A stretch of 64,000 nucleotides of DNA, taken from Pseudidiomarina homiensis (GTDB taxonomy: Bacteria > Pseudomonadota > Gammaproteobacteria > Enterobacterales > Alteromonadaceae). The stretch spans positions 1,178,001-1,242,000 of the forward strand of contig NZ_PIPX01000001.1 of NCBI RefSeq assembly GCF_003987225.1, in the 5' to 3' direction. How positions within the stretch are numbered: position 1 is the stretch's first letter; each line of letters begins with the position of its first letter. The notes under the pieces are model-generated. The model made no database searches. It saw only the letters and a list, made by a program, of their open reading frames with translations, and had not been told where the DNA came from. The translations under genes and the position numbers were made by a program. Positions 34,799 to 43,800 of this stretch are shown here, in pieces.

Positions 34799-36722
34799 AT
34801 CGAGTAGGAGGAGGCCTTACGGCCTCCGTCCTCTCACACCACCGGGCATACGGTTCCGTACCACGGCGGTTCATAAGTTATATTTGAGCTGATGGTAACT
34901 GTCCATCAACGATACCAATCCCAGTCTATCAAACAACTTCTTCGGTACTGCCTGATTCATGTGCGACGTACCTGCATTCCACCATGGACCACGCCCATTG
35001 GTGGTACTTAGCATTGCACGTTTCTCATTAATACCGAGGCGCATCAACATCCGCTTTCGGGTTCGACCTCGTTTCCATTGTCGCCATAGGATCTTTCTTA
35101 AATGGCGACGAAGCCAGCCATCAAGTTCATTGAAGACTCCTTTCACATCTGCGTGATGGAAGTAATTTATCCAGCCACGTAGTTTAGGGGTCAGTTCGTT
35201 CACCGTTTTACGGATGCTCCAGCCTCTGGCCATTCGCAGTAGAGCCTTAATGTTGTCTTTAAAGCGTTTCACGCTTTTATCGGCAACCCGTAGCCGGATA
35301 TTATATCTCCGGTTGCACACCGTGTAACCAAGGAAGCAGCGCTTCCATGGTCGGTCGGCGGCACTCTTGTCGCGGTTGACCTTGAGCTTCAGGTGCTGTT
35401 CCAGGAACTTAGTCGTCGAGGCAAGCACTCTGTGCGCGGCGCGTTCACTGCCTACATAGATGTTGCAGTCGTCTGCGTAGCGACAGAAGCTATGACCTCG
35501 TTTCGTCAGCTCCATGTCCAGTTCGTGGAGTAGGACATTCGATAGCAAGGGTGAGAGCGGCCCGCCTTGCGGCGTGCCTTCTGTTCGTGCTGTCACGATT
35601 CCGTTTTCCATGATACCTGCTTGTAGGTAGCGGCGTATCAGTTTAAGCACGGTTCTGTCTTTAATAACACGGGCAATGCGCGACATTAAGAGGTCGTGAT
35701 TCACCCGGTCAAAGAACTTTGCCATATCAATGTCCACCACCCAGCGTTTACCCGACTCCATATAATCCCGGGCTTGATGCACCGCTTGCGCGGCGCTCTT
35801 GCTTGGTCGGAACCCGTAGCTGTGTGGTGAGAACATCGGCTCGAACTGGTCGCTCAGTACCTGATGCATTGCCTGCTGGATAAGGCGGTCTATCACACAC
35901 GGGATGCCCAGCATCCGTATGCCTCCACCGGGCTTGGGTATCTCGACCTTACGCACCGGTTGCGGTTGATAGCTGCCTTCCAGCAGTTGTTGTTTGATAG
36001 GCTGCCAGTGGGTTTGCAGATAGCTTTTCAGCTCATCTGTTGTCATTCCATCTACCCCCGGTGCGCCTTTATTTCGGCATACCCGTTGGTAAGCTTGCAG
36101 CATATTTGACCGGTTGGTTATCGCTGATATTAGCTCCATATCAGCCCCGCTCGGAGAGGTTCTGATTGATGCCGCGATGTACTGCACAACCTGACTGTCC
36201 AACGTAGACTTCTGGTCTCGCGGTTTGGGTCAGGTGAGCCTATCGCTCTTGCTGTGGTATGTAACATCATCGAATCAACAGGCTCCGATTCATAACCTAT
36301 GTTCAGCCCTTCAGTTGACGGTGACCAACCTACTACGGCCTCGGCTGACTTCTGCTGTTCCATCCTGATACCTCACAGCATCAGTAGCCTAAGGCAGAGC
36401 AACAGATCTCCCAGGGTAATGCGCGTGACCGTCCCACTTATACCTGCCGCATCTACGTTCACAGTTTCCGTGTAAGTATTGGGCTTTAATAGTATTGGCT
36501 ACCTTACCCACTATAGACGCCTCGTATGCGGTTTCTGTTCGTCAGGTCAGTGTTTTGCTTGCCGCTTCCTTCAGATTTTACCTCGCGGTAGACACCCTTG
36601 CGGTTCAGCTAGTGATTCCCCTTACCGGGCTCACAGAGGACTTTCACCTCCAAGTCTTCCTGTCAGCACCACCTGTACAGGAACAGCGCTCATCAAGGCG
36701 CTACGCGCCGTGCCTGGCGCAC
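34799..36722 (-). mobile_element. Group II intron, probably class IIC
   Basis: On the minus strand the element starts with GTGCGCCAGGCACGG at 36722, the standard GUGYG intron start, followed by GTGAAAGTCCTCTGTGAGCCC-type domain I sequence near 36640. It ends at about 34799 with domains V and VI: an ACCGCCG...CGGTGGT hairpin with tip TACGGAACCGTA (about 34840-34872) and then the GGAGGCC-GTAA-GGCCTCC stem and CTACTCGAT. The catalytic triad appears to be CGC, as in class IIC. The 5' end abuts the T-run of a terminator, the typical IIC target. Bases 36203-36722 carry intron RNA and no gene. Confidence 0.88.
34871..36202 (-). CDS. ltrA: Group II intron reverse transcriptase/maturase
   Basis: The 443-residue protein has RT domains in order: RNKGAPGVDGMTTDELKSYL, VEIPKPGGGIRMLGIP, FDRVNHDLLMSRI, GTPQGGPLSPLLSNVLLHEL, and the catalytic FCRYADDCNIYV. 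The maturase X domain follows (LTPKLRGWINYFHHADVKGV) and the protein ends without an H-N-H endonuclease, as in class C introns. It binds the intron RNA, aids splicing and primes reverse transcription. All catalytic residues are intact, so the element may be active. Confidence 0.95.
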   Translation of the reverse strand: MDSQVVQYIAASIRTSPSGADMELISAITNRSNMLQAYQRVCRNKGAPGVDGMTTDELKSYLQTHWQPIKQQLLEGSYQPQPVRKVEIPKPGGGIRMLGIPCVIDRLIQQAMHQVLSDQFEPMFSPHSYGFRPSKSAAQAVHQARDYMESGKRWVVDIDMAKFFDRVNHDLLMSRIARVIKDRTVLKLIRRYLQAGIMENGIVTARTEGTPQGGPLSPLLSNVLLHELDMELTKRGHSFCRYADDCNIYVGSERAAHRVLASTTKFLEQHLKLKVNRDKSAADRPWKRCFLGYTVCNRRYNIRLRVADKSVKRFKDNIKALLRMARGWSIRKTVNELTPKLRGWINYFHHADVKGVFNELDGWLRRHLRKILWRQWKRGRTRKRMLMRLGINEKRAMLSTTNGRGPWWNAGTSHMNQAVPKKLFDRLGLVSLMDSYHQLKYNL

Positions 36723-36723
36723 C

Positions 36724-36753
36724 AAAAAAAAACGCTCCCCGAAGGGAGCGTTT
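36724..36753 (-). terminator. Rho-independent terminator of the surface-protein gene, intron target
   Basis: The stem AAACGCTCCC-CGAA-GGGAGCGTTT (36730-36753) is followed on the minus strand by nine T, then at once by the first base of the group II intron at 36722. It lies about 50 bases after the stop of the gene at 36803. The strong terminator suits a highly expressed gene. Confidence 0.9.
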
Positions 36754-36802
36754 GTCTTTCTTCAGCTAGAGCTGAATCAATTGCTAACGTGTTTTACTGT
36801 AA

Positions 36803-38383
36803 TTAGTTAAAAACGCGTTGTGAATCGTTTTGTACCCAACCGCGGTCAGAACCACCAACGTTATATGCTGAGTATACTTCGATTAGATCTGGATCTTCAT
36901 CGATTACGATTTCAAGTGCAACTTTCTTGCTAGAAGTCAACAGACCTTCCGCGAATAGTGCTTGACGTACTTGACCAGTAATCTTAGTGATACCAGCATC
37001 AGCTTTAATACCGCCTAAGTCGGTGTTGCTCAACGTACCTTCAGTACCATCTTCTAAGATGTAACGTACTGAAATGCTTGGCACGATACCAGATCCATAA
37101 CCAGAGCTATTTTTGTTAGTTACATAGATGATTTGATCGATAGCTAAACCAGCTTGATTGGCTTCGCTTTGCGCTGAATAAGGCATATAAGGAATAAAGG
37201 TTACTGAACCATTAACATCCCACATACCAAGGTCCGCAGACTCTAGGTCTGTAGAACCTGTAGCTGAAGCACCGTCAGAATAGTTAACAACTGCATCAAT
37301 AGTGAAACTACCGCTGTTAACAACTTCAGTACCGTTTAGAGTGAAAGTAAGCGTCTCAGCAACACCCAAACTTCCAGCAGCACAAGTAAATGTCATTTCA
37401 CCGGCAGTGTGAGCAAGATCTGCGCCACAGTTTGCTGGATTAAAAGCAACTTGGGTACCGTAATCAAAAACAGTGTTGTTCGGGTCACTATCAGCTAACC
37501 AACCAAACATGTTGTTGCCAGAGATAGATACGTCCGCGTCAACAAATGTTGCTTTAAGAGCAAAAGCTGTCGGTACGCCATCAACATCAACTGTGTTTTC
37601 ACTAATAGTAAATGTCGCTACGTCTTGGTTGGTAGGTGCATCAACAAACAATGTACGGTTAGAAGGATCTTTTACGTCAACAGTTTGATCGAACGGGGTC
37701 GATACTGAAACTGAGAACTGATCACCCGTTGCGAACAAAGAAGCTGAATCTGCTGTGTCAAGCGGGTCAACACCAGTTTCAGTTGCAAGGCCACTACCTG
37801 AGTAGTTTTCGTAGTTAGGACGAGCAAAGTAGGTTACGTCATAGCTAGAAGAACCTTGCAATGCTGAACTATTTACAGTTACAGAACCAAATGGAACTTC
37901 TGCAGCTACTGTTGAAGTACCTGAAGTACCAAGATTGGTCACACGATACTTAACATAAGTGTTGCCTAGATCATCAGTGTCAGACAATACGTAGTCGACA
38001 GTGAATGATTTAGTATCGTAATCGTTTGAACAGTCGGCTGAACCCGCGTAAGTTCCTGAAGCAGGATCACATACCTGACCAGCAGCTGTCGCGCTGTCAT
38101 CTGCACCCACAATCACTGATTGCGATGGAACGCTGATGCTGGTTGCCAGGTTACCTAAAACTACTGAGTTTGTACCAGGAAAGGTCAGGATCAGAAAGTC
38201 GTTCTCTGTATATTCGTCATCAAGAGTCACAGAAATAGCGTTAGAATCTACTGTGCTATTGACTTCCAAATATTCGTTAGACACTGTCGTTGTGCTGGTA
38301 GTCGCGATGTCTGCAGCCATCACGCCTGTGCTAACGCCAGCAAGAGCTAAGGCGACTAGCGATTTTTTAAACATGTTTGTCAT
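36803..38383 (-). CDS. Large secreted surface protein, paralogue 3 (candidate main surface-layer protein)
   Basis: The 526-residue protein starts at ATG 38383 behind GGAGAACATC; the signal peptide is MFKKSLVALALAGVSTGVMAAD. It is acidic and rich in Ser, Thr, Val, Asp and Asn, without enzyme motifs, and uses a narrow, uniform codon set that suggests high expression. It ends YSAYNVGGSDRGWVQNDSQR followed by VFN, like paralogue 2. It directly follows the secretin gene of a T2SS-like operon and has a strong terminator, so I infer that it is the main substrate of that system and coats the cell. S-layer proteins of this sort are known in Alteromonadales; membership is not proven here. Confidence 0.72.
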   Translation of the reverse strand: MTNMFKKSLVALALAGVSTGVMAADIATTSTTTVSNEYLEVNSTVDSNAISVTLDDEYTENDFLILTFPGTNSVVLGNLATSISVPSQSVIVGADDSATAAGQVCDPASGTYAGSADCSNDYDTKSFTVDYVLSDTDDLGNTYVKYRVTNLGTSGTSTVAAEVPFGSVTVNSSALQGSSSYDVTYFARPNYENYSGSGLATETGVDPLDTADSASLFATGDQFSVSVSTPFDQTVDVKDPSNRTLFVDAPTNQDVATFTISENTVDVDGVPTAFALKATFVDADVSISGNNMFGWLADSDPNNTVFDYGTQVAFNPANCGADLAHTAGEMTFTCAAGSLGVAETLTFTLNGTEVVNSGSFTIDAVVNYSDGASATGSTDLESADLGMWDVNGSVTFIPYMPYSAQSEANQAGLAIDQIIYVTNKNSSGYGSGIVPSISVRYILEDGTEGTLSNTDLGGIKADAGITKITGQVRQALFAEGLLTSSKKVALEIVIDEDPDLIEVYSAYNVGGSDRGWVQNDSQRVFN

Positions 38384-38653
38384 GATGTTCTCCAATTTCA
38401 TGAAATAAGAGTCCTTGGCGCCTGCCAACTCCTCTGTTGTTTATCAAATTGGCCCTGATTAGAGACCGCTCCGATAACTTTGGGCCACGTTAACAAGTTT
38501 TTATTGAGTTAGCCGTTTCCCAAATTCTCTGTAGGTCGAGCGCACTAAAATATGCCCTTCCCCCTGTTAAATGTTCTTTGCACGTTACTTTACCGTGTTT
38601 TTATAAACTTGAATAGTGTCGGCAGCAACATTTATGCAAAGTTGTTAGCAAGG
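38384..38653 (-). promoter_or_regulatory. Long leader/promoter region of the surface-protein gene
   Basis: A 270-base gene-free stretch separates the secretin stop from the surface-protein start. It probably holds a separate promoter and a long untranslated leader. A hairpin TTGGCAGGCGCCAA lies near 38422-38435. I cannot assign -10 and -35 boxes with confidence. Confidence 0.4.
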
Positions 38654-40702
38654 TTAGTCGTTAAGCTCAATCGTTGTCAAGCCATCTGCTATTGTTTGTC
38701 GAATTTCTGCCCACTGATCAGTTGAGTCAATAATTCGTGGTGTAATAAAGATGACTAACTCGGTTTTCTCGCTGTTCCCATCCTTGCCTTCGAACAGATT
38801 ACCCAATAAAGGAATATCTGACAACCCTGGTACTGAGCTGTTGCCATTTTGTTTGCTTTCTGAGATCAAACCACCCAATAAAATAGTCTGTCCGCTTTGC
38901 GCAATCACCTCGGTCTGAATGGCTCGCTCGAAGATACTCGGACTACCCGCAACTGATGGCCCGCCAGCCGACGTATTCGAAATGGTTTGGTCAATCTGTA
39001 ACACTACCAACCCTTGCGCATTAATTGTTGGGGTGACGTTAAGTTGCACACCGGTCTTCCGATACACCACATTCTGTGTCTGACTTTCAAAGTTTGGGTT
39101 TGTCGTCGTCGAACCAATGGTTGGGATATCATTCCCCACATTAATCGACGCTGATACGCCGTCACGTACAACGATGGTCGGATTCGATATGACGTTAATG
39201 AGACTTGAGCTTTCTTGGAGGCGCGCGCGCACTGATGACACGCCGTCGCTCCAGTTCACAAAAAAGCCACCCATATCACCAACACCAAGGGCGCCTAAGG
39301 TTCCGCCAGTGATCTGGCCGGAACGAAACGCAAACTCGAAGCCCTGCGAAAATTCATCGGTAAGTGTCACTTCGGCAATGGTCGCATCAAGCACCACTTG
39401 CTTCGGCATCACGTCCAAACGCTTAATAATAGGTAGTAACGCTTTGTAGTCGGTACCCGTCGAATTAAAAATAATGGCGTTAGAGCGCTCATCTACAGTC
39501 ATTCGCAGGTTTTCATTCTCAGCTACGATGGCGCCGCCCGAGCGAGCACCAGTGTTGCCCGCGTTGCTGCCGCGTTGCGGTTGCGCTGAACGCGTATCGC
39601 GACTGGTATCTCCGCCAAAGCCACCACCGCCAATGAGTGCAGAAATTGACTCACCCAAGTCACTGGCTCGCGCGTAGCGCGGGTGGTATACATAATACCC
39701 TTTTTTGGTGCCTTGACTCGGTTGATCAATCTTCTTCGTCCAGAACTGCGCGCGCTCAAGGACTTCTTCATCTGCAGCAAACAACGCTACCGCACCAAGC
39801 TGCATGACTGGGACCGCTAGGATGGCAACACCACTGGTTGGGTTGTCGCCCACACTAATCCCTTCGGCGCCCATTAAGCTTTCAAGTTGATCAATATAAT
39901 CAGTTGGGCTAATAAAGGTAAGTTCAACCAATGCGATGTAACGTCCACGTGTTGCGGGAACATCTAATAGCTGGATTAAATCGAGTAAACGCAAAATCTC
40001 CTGACGCTGGCCTTCAGCAAAAAAGGCATTCTGGCTGAGTTCTGCGGTAATGCGTACATCGGTAAGCCCGCGAATGGTTCGTTCTAGGCTCGGTTTAAGC
40101 CCATATTTTAACGGGATCACTTGCAAAATGCGTTGCGCGGTGTCGGGTACGTCTTGAAAACGCCGTCCTAAACCAATCACCACATTACTTCGTTGTTTGG
40201 CATCTACTGGGTACACGTAAAAGGTTTTGTCACGCAGCGAAACGTCAAGCCCTTTGTCGTTCATTAACTGCCGCGCTAAGCGAAACAGTTCGCGCGAACT
40301 GACCGCATCACTCAGGTTTAACGTCACGGTTTGTCGCAGCTCATCCTGCGTCGCAATCACATAGTTCACGGACAATGCTTTGCCAAAAATGGTTTCAATA
40401 AAGGCACGCATTGGCAGTGCGTTGGCGCTTACTTGCTGCGAGTCGCTGTCGCTAAATTGCATTGCAGGGTCAGTATCGCTGCGTAACTTAGCAGCATCAG
40501 CTTGCAAACTGTTAATCCGAGAAAAGCCACCCTCTCGCACCGATTCGTCGCTTTCTTGCAGCACGCTATCATTTACCACTTCAGCATTTTCGACTTCCAT
40601 ACGATCCGGATTGATTGGAATACGGTCGGTTGTTTGCGCGCAGCCCCATAGACTTAGCGCAGCAAGAAGTGTGAGTGCGGTTTTTGCCTCGATTACCTTC
40701 AT
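38654..40702 (-). CDS. GspD-like secretin of the second type II system
   Basis: The ATG at 40702 gives a 682-residue lipoprotein precursor (lipobox LSLWGC). Periplasmic N-domains precede a Gly/Ser-rich linker (GGGGFGGDTSRDTRSAQPQR) and the secretin core: VVLDATIAEVTL, VISNPTIVVRDG, SINVGNDIPTIGS, GVQLNVTPTINAQG and the terminal GQTILLGGLISESKQ / VPGLSDIPLLGNLF blocks. It forms the outer-membrane pore. The short frame extension upstream to 40780 overlaps the previous gene and lacks lipoprotein character. It resembles MshL in general style, but its neighbours are T2SS components rather than MSHA genes. Confidence 0.9.
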   Translation of the reverse strand: MKVIEAKTALTLLAALSLWGCAQTTDRIPINPDRMEVENAEVVNDSVLQESDESVREGGFSRINSLQADAAKLRSDTDPAMQFSDSDSQQVSANALPMRAFIETIFGKALSVNYVIATQDELRQTVTLNLSDAVSSRELFRLARQLMNDKGLDVSLRDKTFYVYPVDAKQRSNVVIGLGRRFQDVPDTAQRILQVIPLKYGLKPSLERTIRGLTDVRITAELSQNAFFAEGQRQEILRLLDLIQLLDVPATRGRYIALVELTFISPTDYIDQLESLMGAEGISVGDNPTSGVAILAVPVMQLGAVALFAADEEVLERAQFWTKKIDQPSQGTKKGYYVYHPRYARASDLGESISALIGGGGFGGDTSRDTRSAQPQRGSNAGNTGARSGGAIVAENENLRMTVDERSNAIIFNSTGTDYKALLPIIKRLDVMPKQVVLDATIAEVTLTDEFSQGFEFAFRSGQITGGTLGALGVGDMGGFFVNWSDGVSSVRARLQESSSLINVISNPTIVVRDGVSASINVGNDIPTIGSTTTNPNFESQTQNVVYRKTGVQLNVTPTINAQGLVVLQIDQTISNTSAGGPSVAGSPSIFERAIQTEVIAQSGQTILLGGLISESKQNGNSSVPGLSDIPLLGNLFEGKDGNSEKTELVIFITPRIIDSTDQWAEIRQTIADGLTTIELND

Positions 40703-40709
40703 AATTCTG

Positions 40710-41249
40710 CTATTCCTCTGCGTTGTGCTGGTCATCGAAAATCGGTACGACGATCGTCTCGTCAGCACGCTGGAACACAATCTCGTTCACGCGGACCGCG
40801 CTCACGTTGTACTCCCCTAAAGCTTCACCAACCGTGCGTTCGATAAGCTCGACGCTGCGGTCATCATTATTTTGTGCTTCCATAATAGCGACTTTCTGGG
40901 CGTTTTCTGTCGAAATAAGAATCGCTCTAAGTCTTATGCGTAGCGGCCCTACATCCACTCCACCAGGTAATAATGCTTGCTCAGCATCATCTTTGTCGCT
41001 GCTTGACGCTTGTTCAATCTGCTTGCGCACTTGTTCACGCTCGGCAAACCACGTTTGTAGCTCATCAAGGACTCGCGGTGTCGCCACTTGAATCTGTCCT
41101 GCGGATGCTAAATCTCGAGCGATTGAATCATTGTCGGCGCTTGCGATCCAGACCCGTTGACTAAAATCGAACAAGCAAAGTAAAGTCAGTGCGCCAGCCA
41201 CACCTAAAGCGCGTTTGTCGATGTTTTGCAGACGCGAGGTCAAATTCAT
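40710..41249 (-). CDS. GspC/PilP-like inner-membrane protein with HR domain
   Basis: The 179-residue protein has a membrane helix at about residues 16-34 (ALGVAGALTLLCLFDFSQRVW), a periplasmic coiled linker, and a C-terminal small beta domain (LRIRLRAILISTENAQKVAI then VNEIVFQRADETIVVPI) that resembles the HR domain by which GspC or PilP docks to the secretin. It immediately precedes the secretin gene. There is no PDZ domain, as in short GspC forms. Assignment rests on topology, the beta pattern and position. Confidence 0.65.
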   Translation of the reverse strand: MNLTSRLQNIDKRALGVAGALTLLCLFDFSQRVWIASADNDSIARDLASAGQIQVATPRVLDELQTWFAEREQVRKQIEQASSSDKDDAEQALLPGGVDVGPLRIRLRAILISTENAQKVAIMEAQNNDDRSVELIERTVGEALGEYNVSAVRVNEIVFQRADETIVVPIFDDQHNAEE

Positions 41250-41815
41250 GAGCCCTCCTGGCTAGGCCTGCGCGTCGCAATCTCGAGCAGCAGCTCAATT
41301 TGCATCTGCGGGTCGCTCGATCTACCGCCGCGACGATTATTGCTCTTCCGTAAGCTAAAGTCGACATAGCGAATGGACGGCAATTGCTGCGTCATTACTA
41401 AGTGAGCCTCAGCCAATTGCGAAACAGCTCCACTTAAACGAATTTTTGCGCGTTGCACTTGCACCGTATCGGATACAGCTTGGCTCTCGGTTAGCCAATT
41501 AAATTCTTCTAGGCGTAATGAATGCTCACGCGCAACCCGTTGTATCTCACTTTGCAAGTCAATACGAAAAACAGTGCGGTCTGTTGCTACCGGAATAGCC
41601 TCGAGCAATTGCGCTTCGTTCGATTTAACTTGTTCGGCTAATTCCGCAACCTTTTGTTGGTTTTCTAATAACTGCTCACTGCGGCTTAATCGCTGTTCAA
41701 GCAAGCGCAGTTCTGTGTGCTCTTGGTCCTGATACTCCATCAGCGGCACAATCATAAACTGTATCGCTGCTAATACTCCCGCAATCAACAGAAGATTTTG
41801 CTGTGACTTAGTCAT
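41246..41815 (-). CDS. GspM/PilO-like inner-membrane assembly protein
   Basis: The ATG at 41815 overlaps the upstream stop by eight bases and has GAGGA eight bases before it. The 189 residues show one N-terminal membrane helix (LLLIAGVLAAIQFMIVPLM), a coiled coil (ELRLLEQRLSRSEQLLENQQ) and a ferredoxin-like periplasmic end. This is the PilO/GspM plan; such proteins link the cytoplasmic ATPase platform to the periplasm. The sequence is too divergent for a closer name. Confidence 0.65.
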   Translation of the reverse strand: MTKSQQNLLLIAGVLAAIQFMIVPLMEYQDQEHTELRLLEQRLSRSEQLLENQQKVAELAEQVKSNEAQLLEAIPVATDRTVFRIDLQSEIQRVAREHSLRLEEFNWLTESQAVSDTVQVQRAKIRLSGAVSQLAEAHLVMTQQLPSIRYVDFSLRKSNNRRGGRSSDPQMQIELLLEIATRRPSQEGS

Positions 41816-42932
41816 CAGTGGCGTCCTCTGCTGCAAGCTGCTGTGCTAGCTCGAATTTAATGATGAAGCGTTGCTGATTGCCGCTGGCTCGCACGGGAGA
41901 GTCAAAATCTGCATTAACCACCGCTGGCGAAGCACTCAATTGCTGTATAAACGGCAAAGCACCATCGGCAACAGCGCTGAGCATCAGGCTCTTAAAGTCA
42001 CCGCGCAGAAAGTTTAAATCAACGTTTTGTTCTTCAATCACTCGGTAGGTGCGCCATAAGTTGTTCACGGCTTGCCAATTGGCTTGGTGTTGTTGCAATG
42101 TTTCGATCGTTGCTTGGGCGTTCTGCATTGCTGACTGCTGTTCTAACACAACACTCACGTCGTCTTGCATAGCGGTCAGTTGGGACTCTAGCCACCAACG
42201 CTGCGCCATCAAATAACCACTGGAGAGCACCGCATAGAGCACAACGACTGCGCCACACGCCACCAACGTTTGCTGCCAAGGAAAGCTTTTTGTTTGCCCG
42301 GAGCCTTGCCAACCCTGTTGCCAAATTGCTACACCAAGCTTACGCACGCCACGAATAAGCAGCGCTTGCAGTTGCGCCTCGCTGACCTGTTGTACCGCTT
42401 CGCTATGACCCGCACCTAGAGCAAGTTTAGCGGTTGTCGCATCACGCAACAGCGCTGACTTGCGCGCGGTCTGCCATTCTTTGCCTTGTTTATGCAAAAA
42501 ATAAGCTGCTTTAGCACTGCTAACCTCATAAAAGCCGTCGTTTAACGCCGCGGCAACAACAAGAGTCTCGGGTAACACCACGTAACCGTGCTCAGCAAGC
42601 TTTTGCCCTTCTGCCGTGAGTTCAACAGTCAGCACTCGACGCTGCCCGTCTTGCTCATGCCCGATAAAATGCAAAACACCTGGGGCCGAATTTTGTAACG
42701 TTAGAATCTTTCGTAATTCGCGCTGCGATCGAATCGCAAAACTTTGCCACTTTTCTTGATAAAAAGTACGCGCCAAAACGACGACGGGAACACGTTTTTT
42801 AGGGACCGTGACAGCCTTAGCCTGAGAACCTTGATACCATTGCCCATCCGCGTTGACACGCCAAAGGCCACGCTCTAGTTGACTTGCTAGGCGCTTGAAC
42901 AGACTCGTTTGCTTAGGCTTGGCTTCACTCAT
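41808..42932 (-). CDS. GspL-like protein of the second type II system
   Basis: The 374-residue protein has a cytoplasmic N-terminal part of about 225 residues, one membrane helix (TLVACGAVVVLYAVLSSGYLM), then a coiled coil and a small periplasmic domain, the order found in GspL. In GspL the cytoplasmic part recruits the GspE ATPase. The start overlaps the upstream gene (ATGA). No actin-fold signature is obvious by eye; assignment is from topology and gene order between K-like and M-like genes. Confidence 0.62.
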   Translation of the reverse strand: MSEAKPKQTSLFKRLASQLERGLWRVNADGQWYQGSQAKAVTVPKKRVPVVVLARTFYQEKWQSFAIRSQRELRKILTLQNSAPGVLHFIGHEQDGQRRVLTVELTAEGQKLAEHGYVVLPETLVVAAALNDGFYEVSSAKAAYFLHKQGKEWQTARKSALLRDATTAKLALGAGHSEAVQQVSEAQLQALLIRGVRKLGVAIWQQGWQGSGQTKSFPWQQTLVACGAVVVLYAVLSSGYLMAQRWWLESQLTAMQDDVSVVLEQQSAMQNAQATIETLQQHQANWQAVNNLWRTYRVIEEQNVDLNFLRGDFKSLMLSAVADGALPFIQQLSASPAVVNADFDSPVRASGNQQRFIIKFELAQQLAAEDATDD

Positions 42933-43800
42933 TCGGTATGCTTTTTTCTTCTCGTAGATAGCGCTTGTATTCTATCGTCCTTGGATGTTTATCATGCGTG
43001 GCGTAAATCACACCGCGCCGAAGTTGTTCCCCAGTTACCGGGTCAGTCACTGTTACACGCTGTTCGTCGCTCGGATACAAAGATACGCCAAAGCCTGTGT
43101 CTTGCCCTGAAAATTCTTCGTAAAGACGCGGGTTATACTCTCCCGAGCCGCGCAACGCTGTGATAGTATCAGCTTGCCCAGAGGTGAGCAAGACAGGGAG
43201 TAAGCCATCTGGCGCCCAAGCGCCGTTAAATGGCATGATCTTGGTGGTCACATAAGGGCGGATTCGTTCAATAATTGCGGACGTCCATCCGGGCACACTG
43301 GTAAGTTCATTAATGTGCTGAAAGTACAATCTATCGTCACGGTACAACTGCTCACGCAAGGTCAAGATCATATTATTGGCCTCAATCGAGGGCACGCCGG
43401 CGCGCACAAGCACATCGCGTAGCTGATCGTTGGCCTGATTGACCCCAACCAAGCTTCCAATGTTTTGCATCTGCACATCAATACCTTCAGCTAAACTTTT
43501 ATACGCTTGTCGGTTGGGTAACTGCACGCGCATCACGTAATTATGAAAGTTCAAACCAGCGATGGGTTTACCTTCGCGCAACATATCGCTCCAATCGTTG
43601 GTCAGCATTAACATATCGAGGTAATTCGCTGCGGAGTGCAAAGCTAACTGCTTTTCGGTTTGCTTTTGCAACGCCAAGGCACGGTCTACCTGGCCTTTGG
43701 TGGTGTTGGACATAATCAGCAACAACACTGAAATGATGGCGACAATAAGTAACACTTGAAAGAGTGCCATGCCCTGCTGCTGTTGGCGCAATTTAGACAT
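42925..43800 (-). CDS. GspK-like minor pseudopilin
   Basis: From ATG 43800 (GGAGG upstream) the 291-residue protein has a prepilin-type start: SKLRQQQQG-MALFQVLLIV, with methionine at +1 as in GspK, then a hydrophobic helix. A large globular domain follows with LRDVLVRAGVPSIEANNMIL and NELTSVPGW, the helix-hairpin-helix-like K region. GspK caps the pseudopilus tip. The glutamate at +5 that other pilins have is absent, as expected for GspK. Confidence 0.8.
   Translation of the reverse strand: MSKLRQQQQGMALFQVLLIVAIISVLLLIMSNTTKGQVDRALALQKQTEKQLALHSAANYLDMLMLTNDWSDMLREGKPIAGLNFHNYVMRVQLPNRQAYKSLAEGIDVQMQNIGSLVGVNQANDQLRDVLVRAGVPSIEANNMILTLREQLYRDDRLYFQHINELTSVPGWTSAIIERIRPYVTTKIMPFNGAWAPDGLLPVLLTSGQADTITALRGSGEYNPRLYEEFSGQDTGFGVSLYPSDEQRVTVTDPVTGEQLRRGVIYATHDKHPRTIEYKRYLREEKSIPNE

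Noticed and set aside
34871-36202. Reverse transcriptase near variable surface-protein paralogues could be a diversity-generating retroelement.
   Set aside because: The protein has group II domains including maturase X, and intron RNA ends flank it; no template/variable repeat pair was seen.
36130-36363. Minus-strand 77-residue frame upstream of the intron RT.
   Set aside because: It lies in the structured intron RNA and overlaps the RT start; no protein family features.
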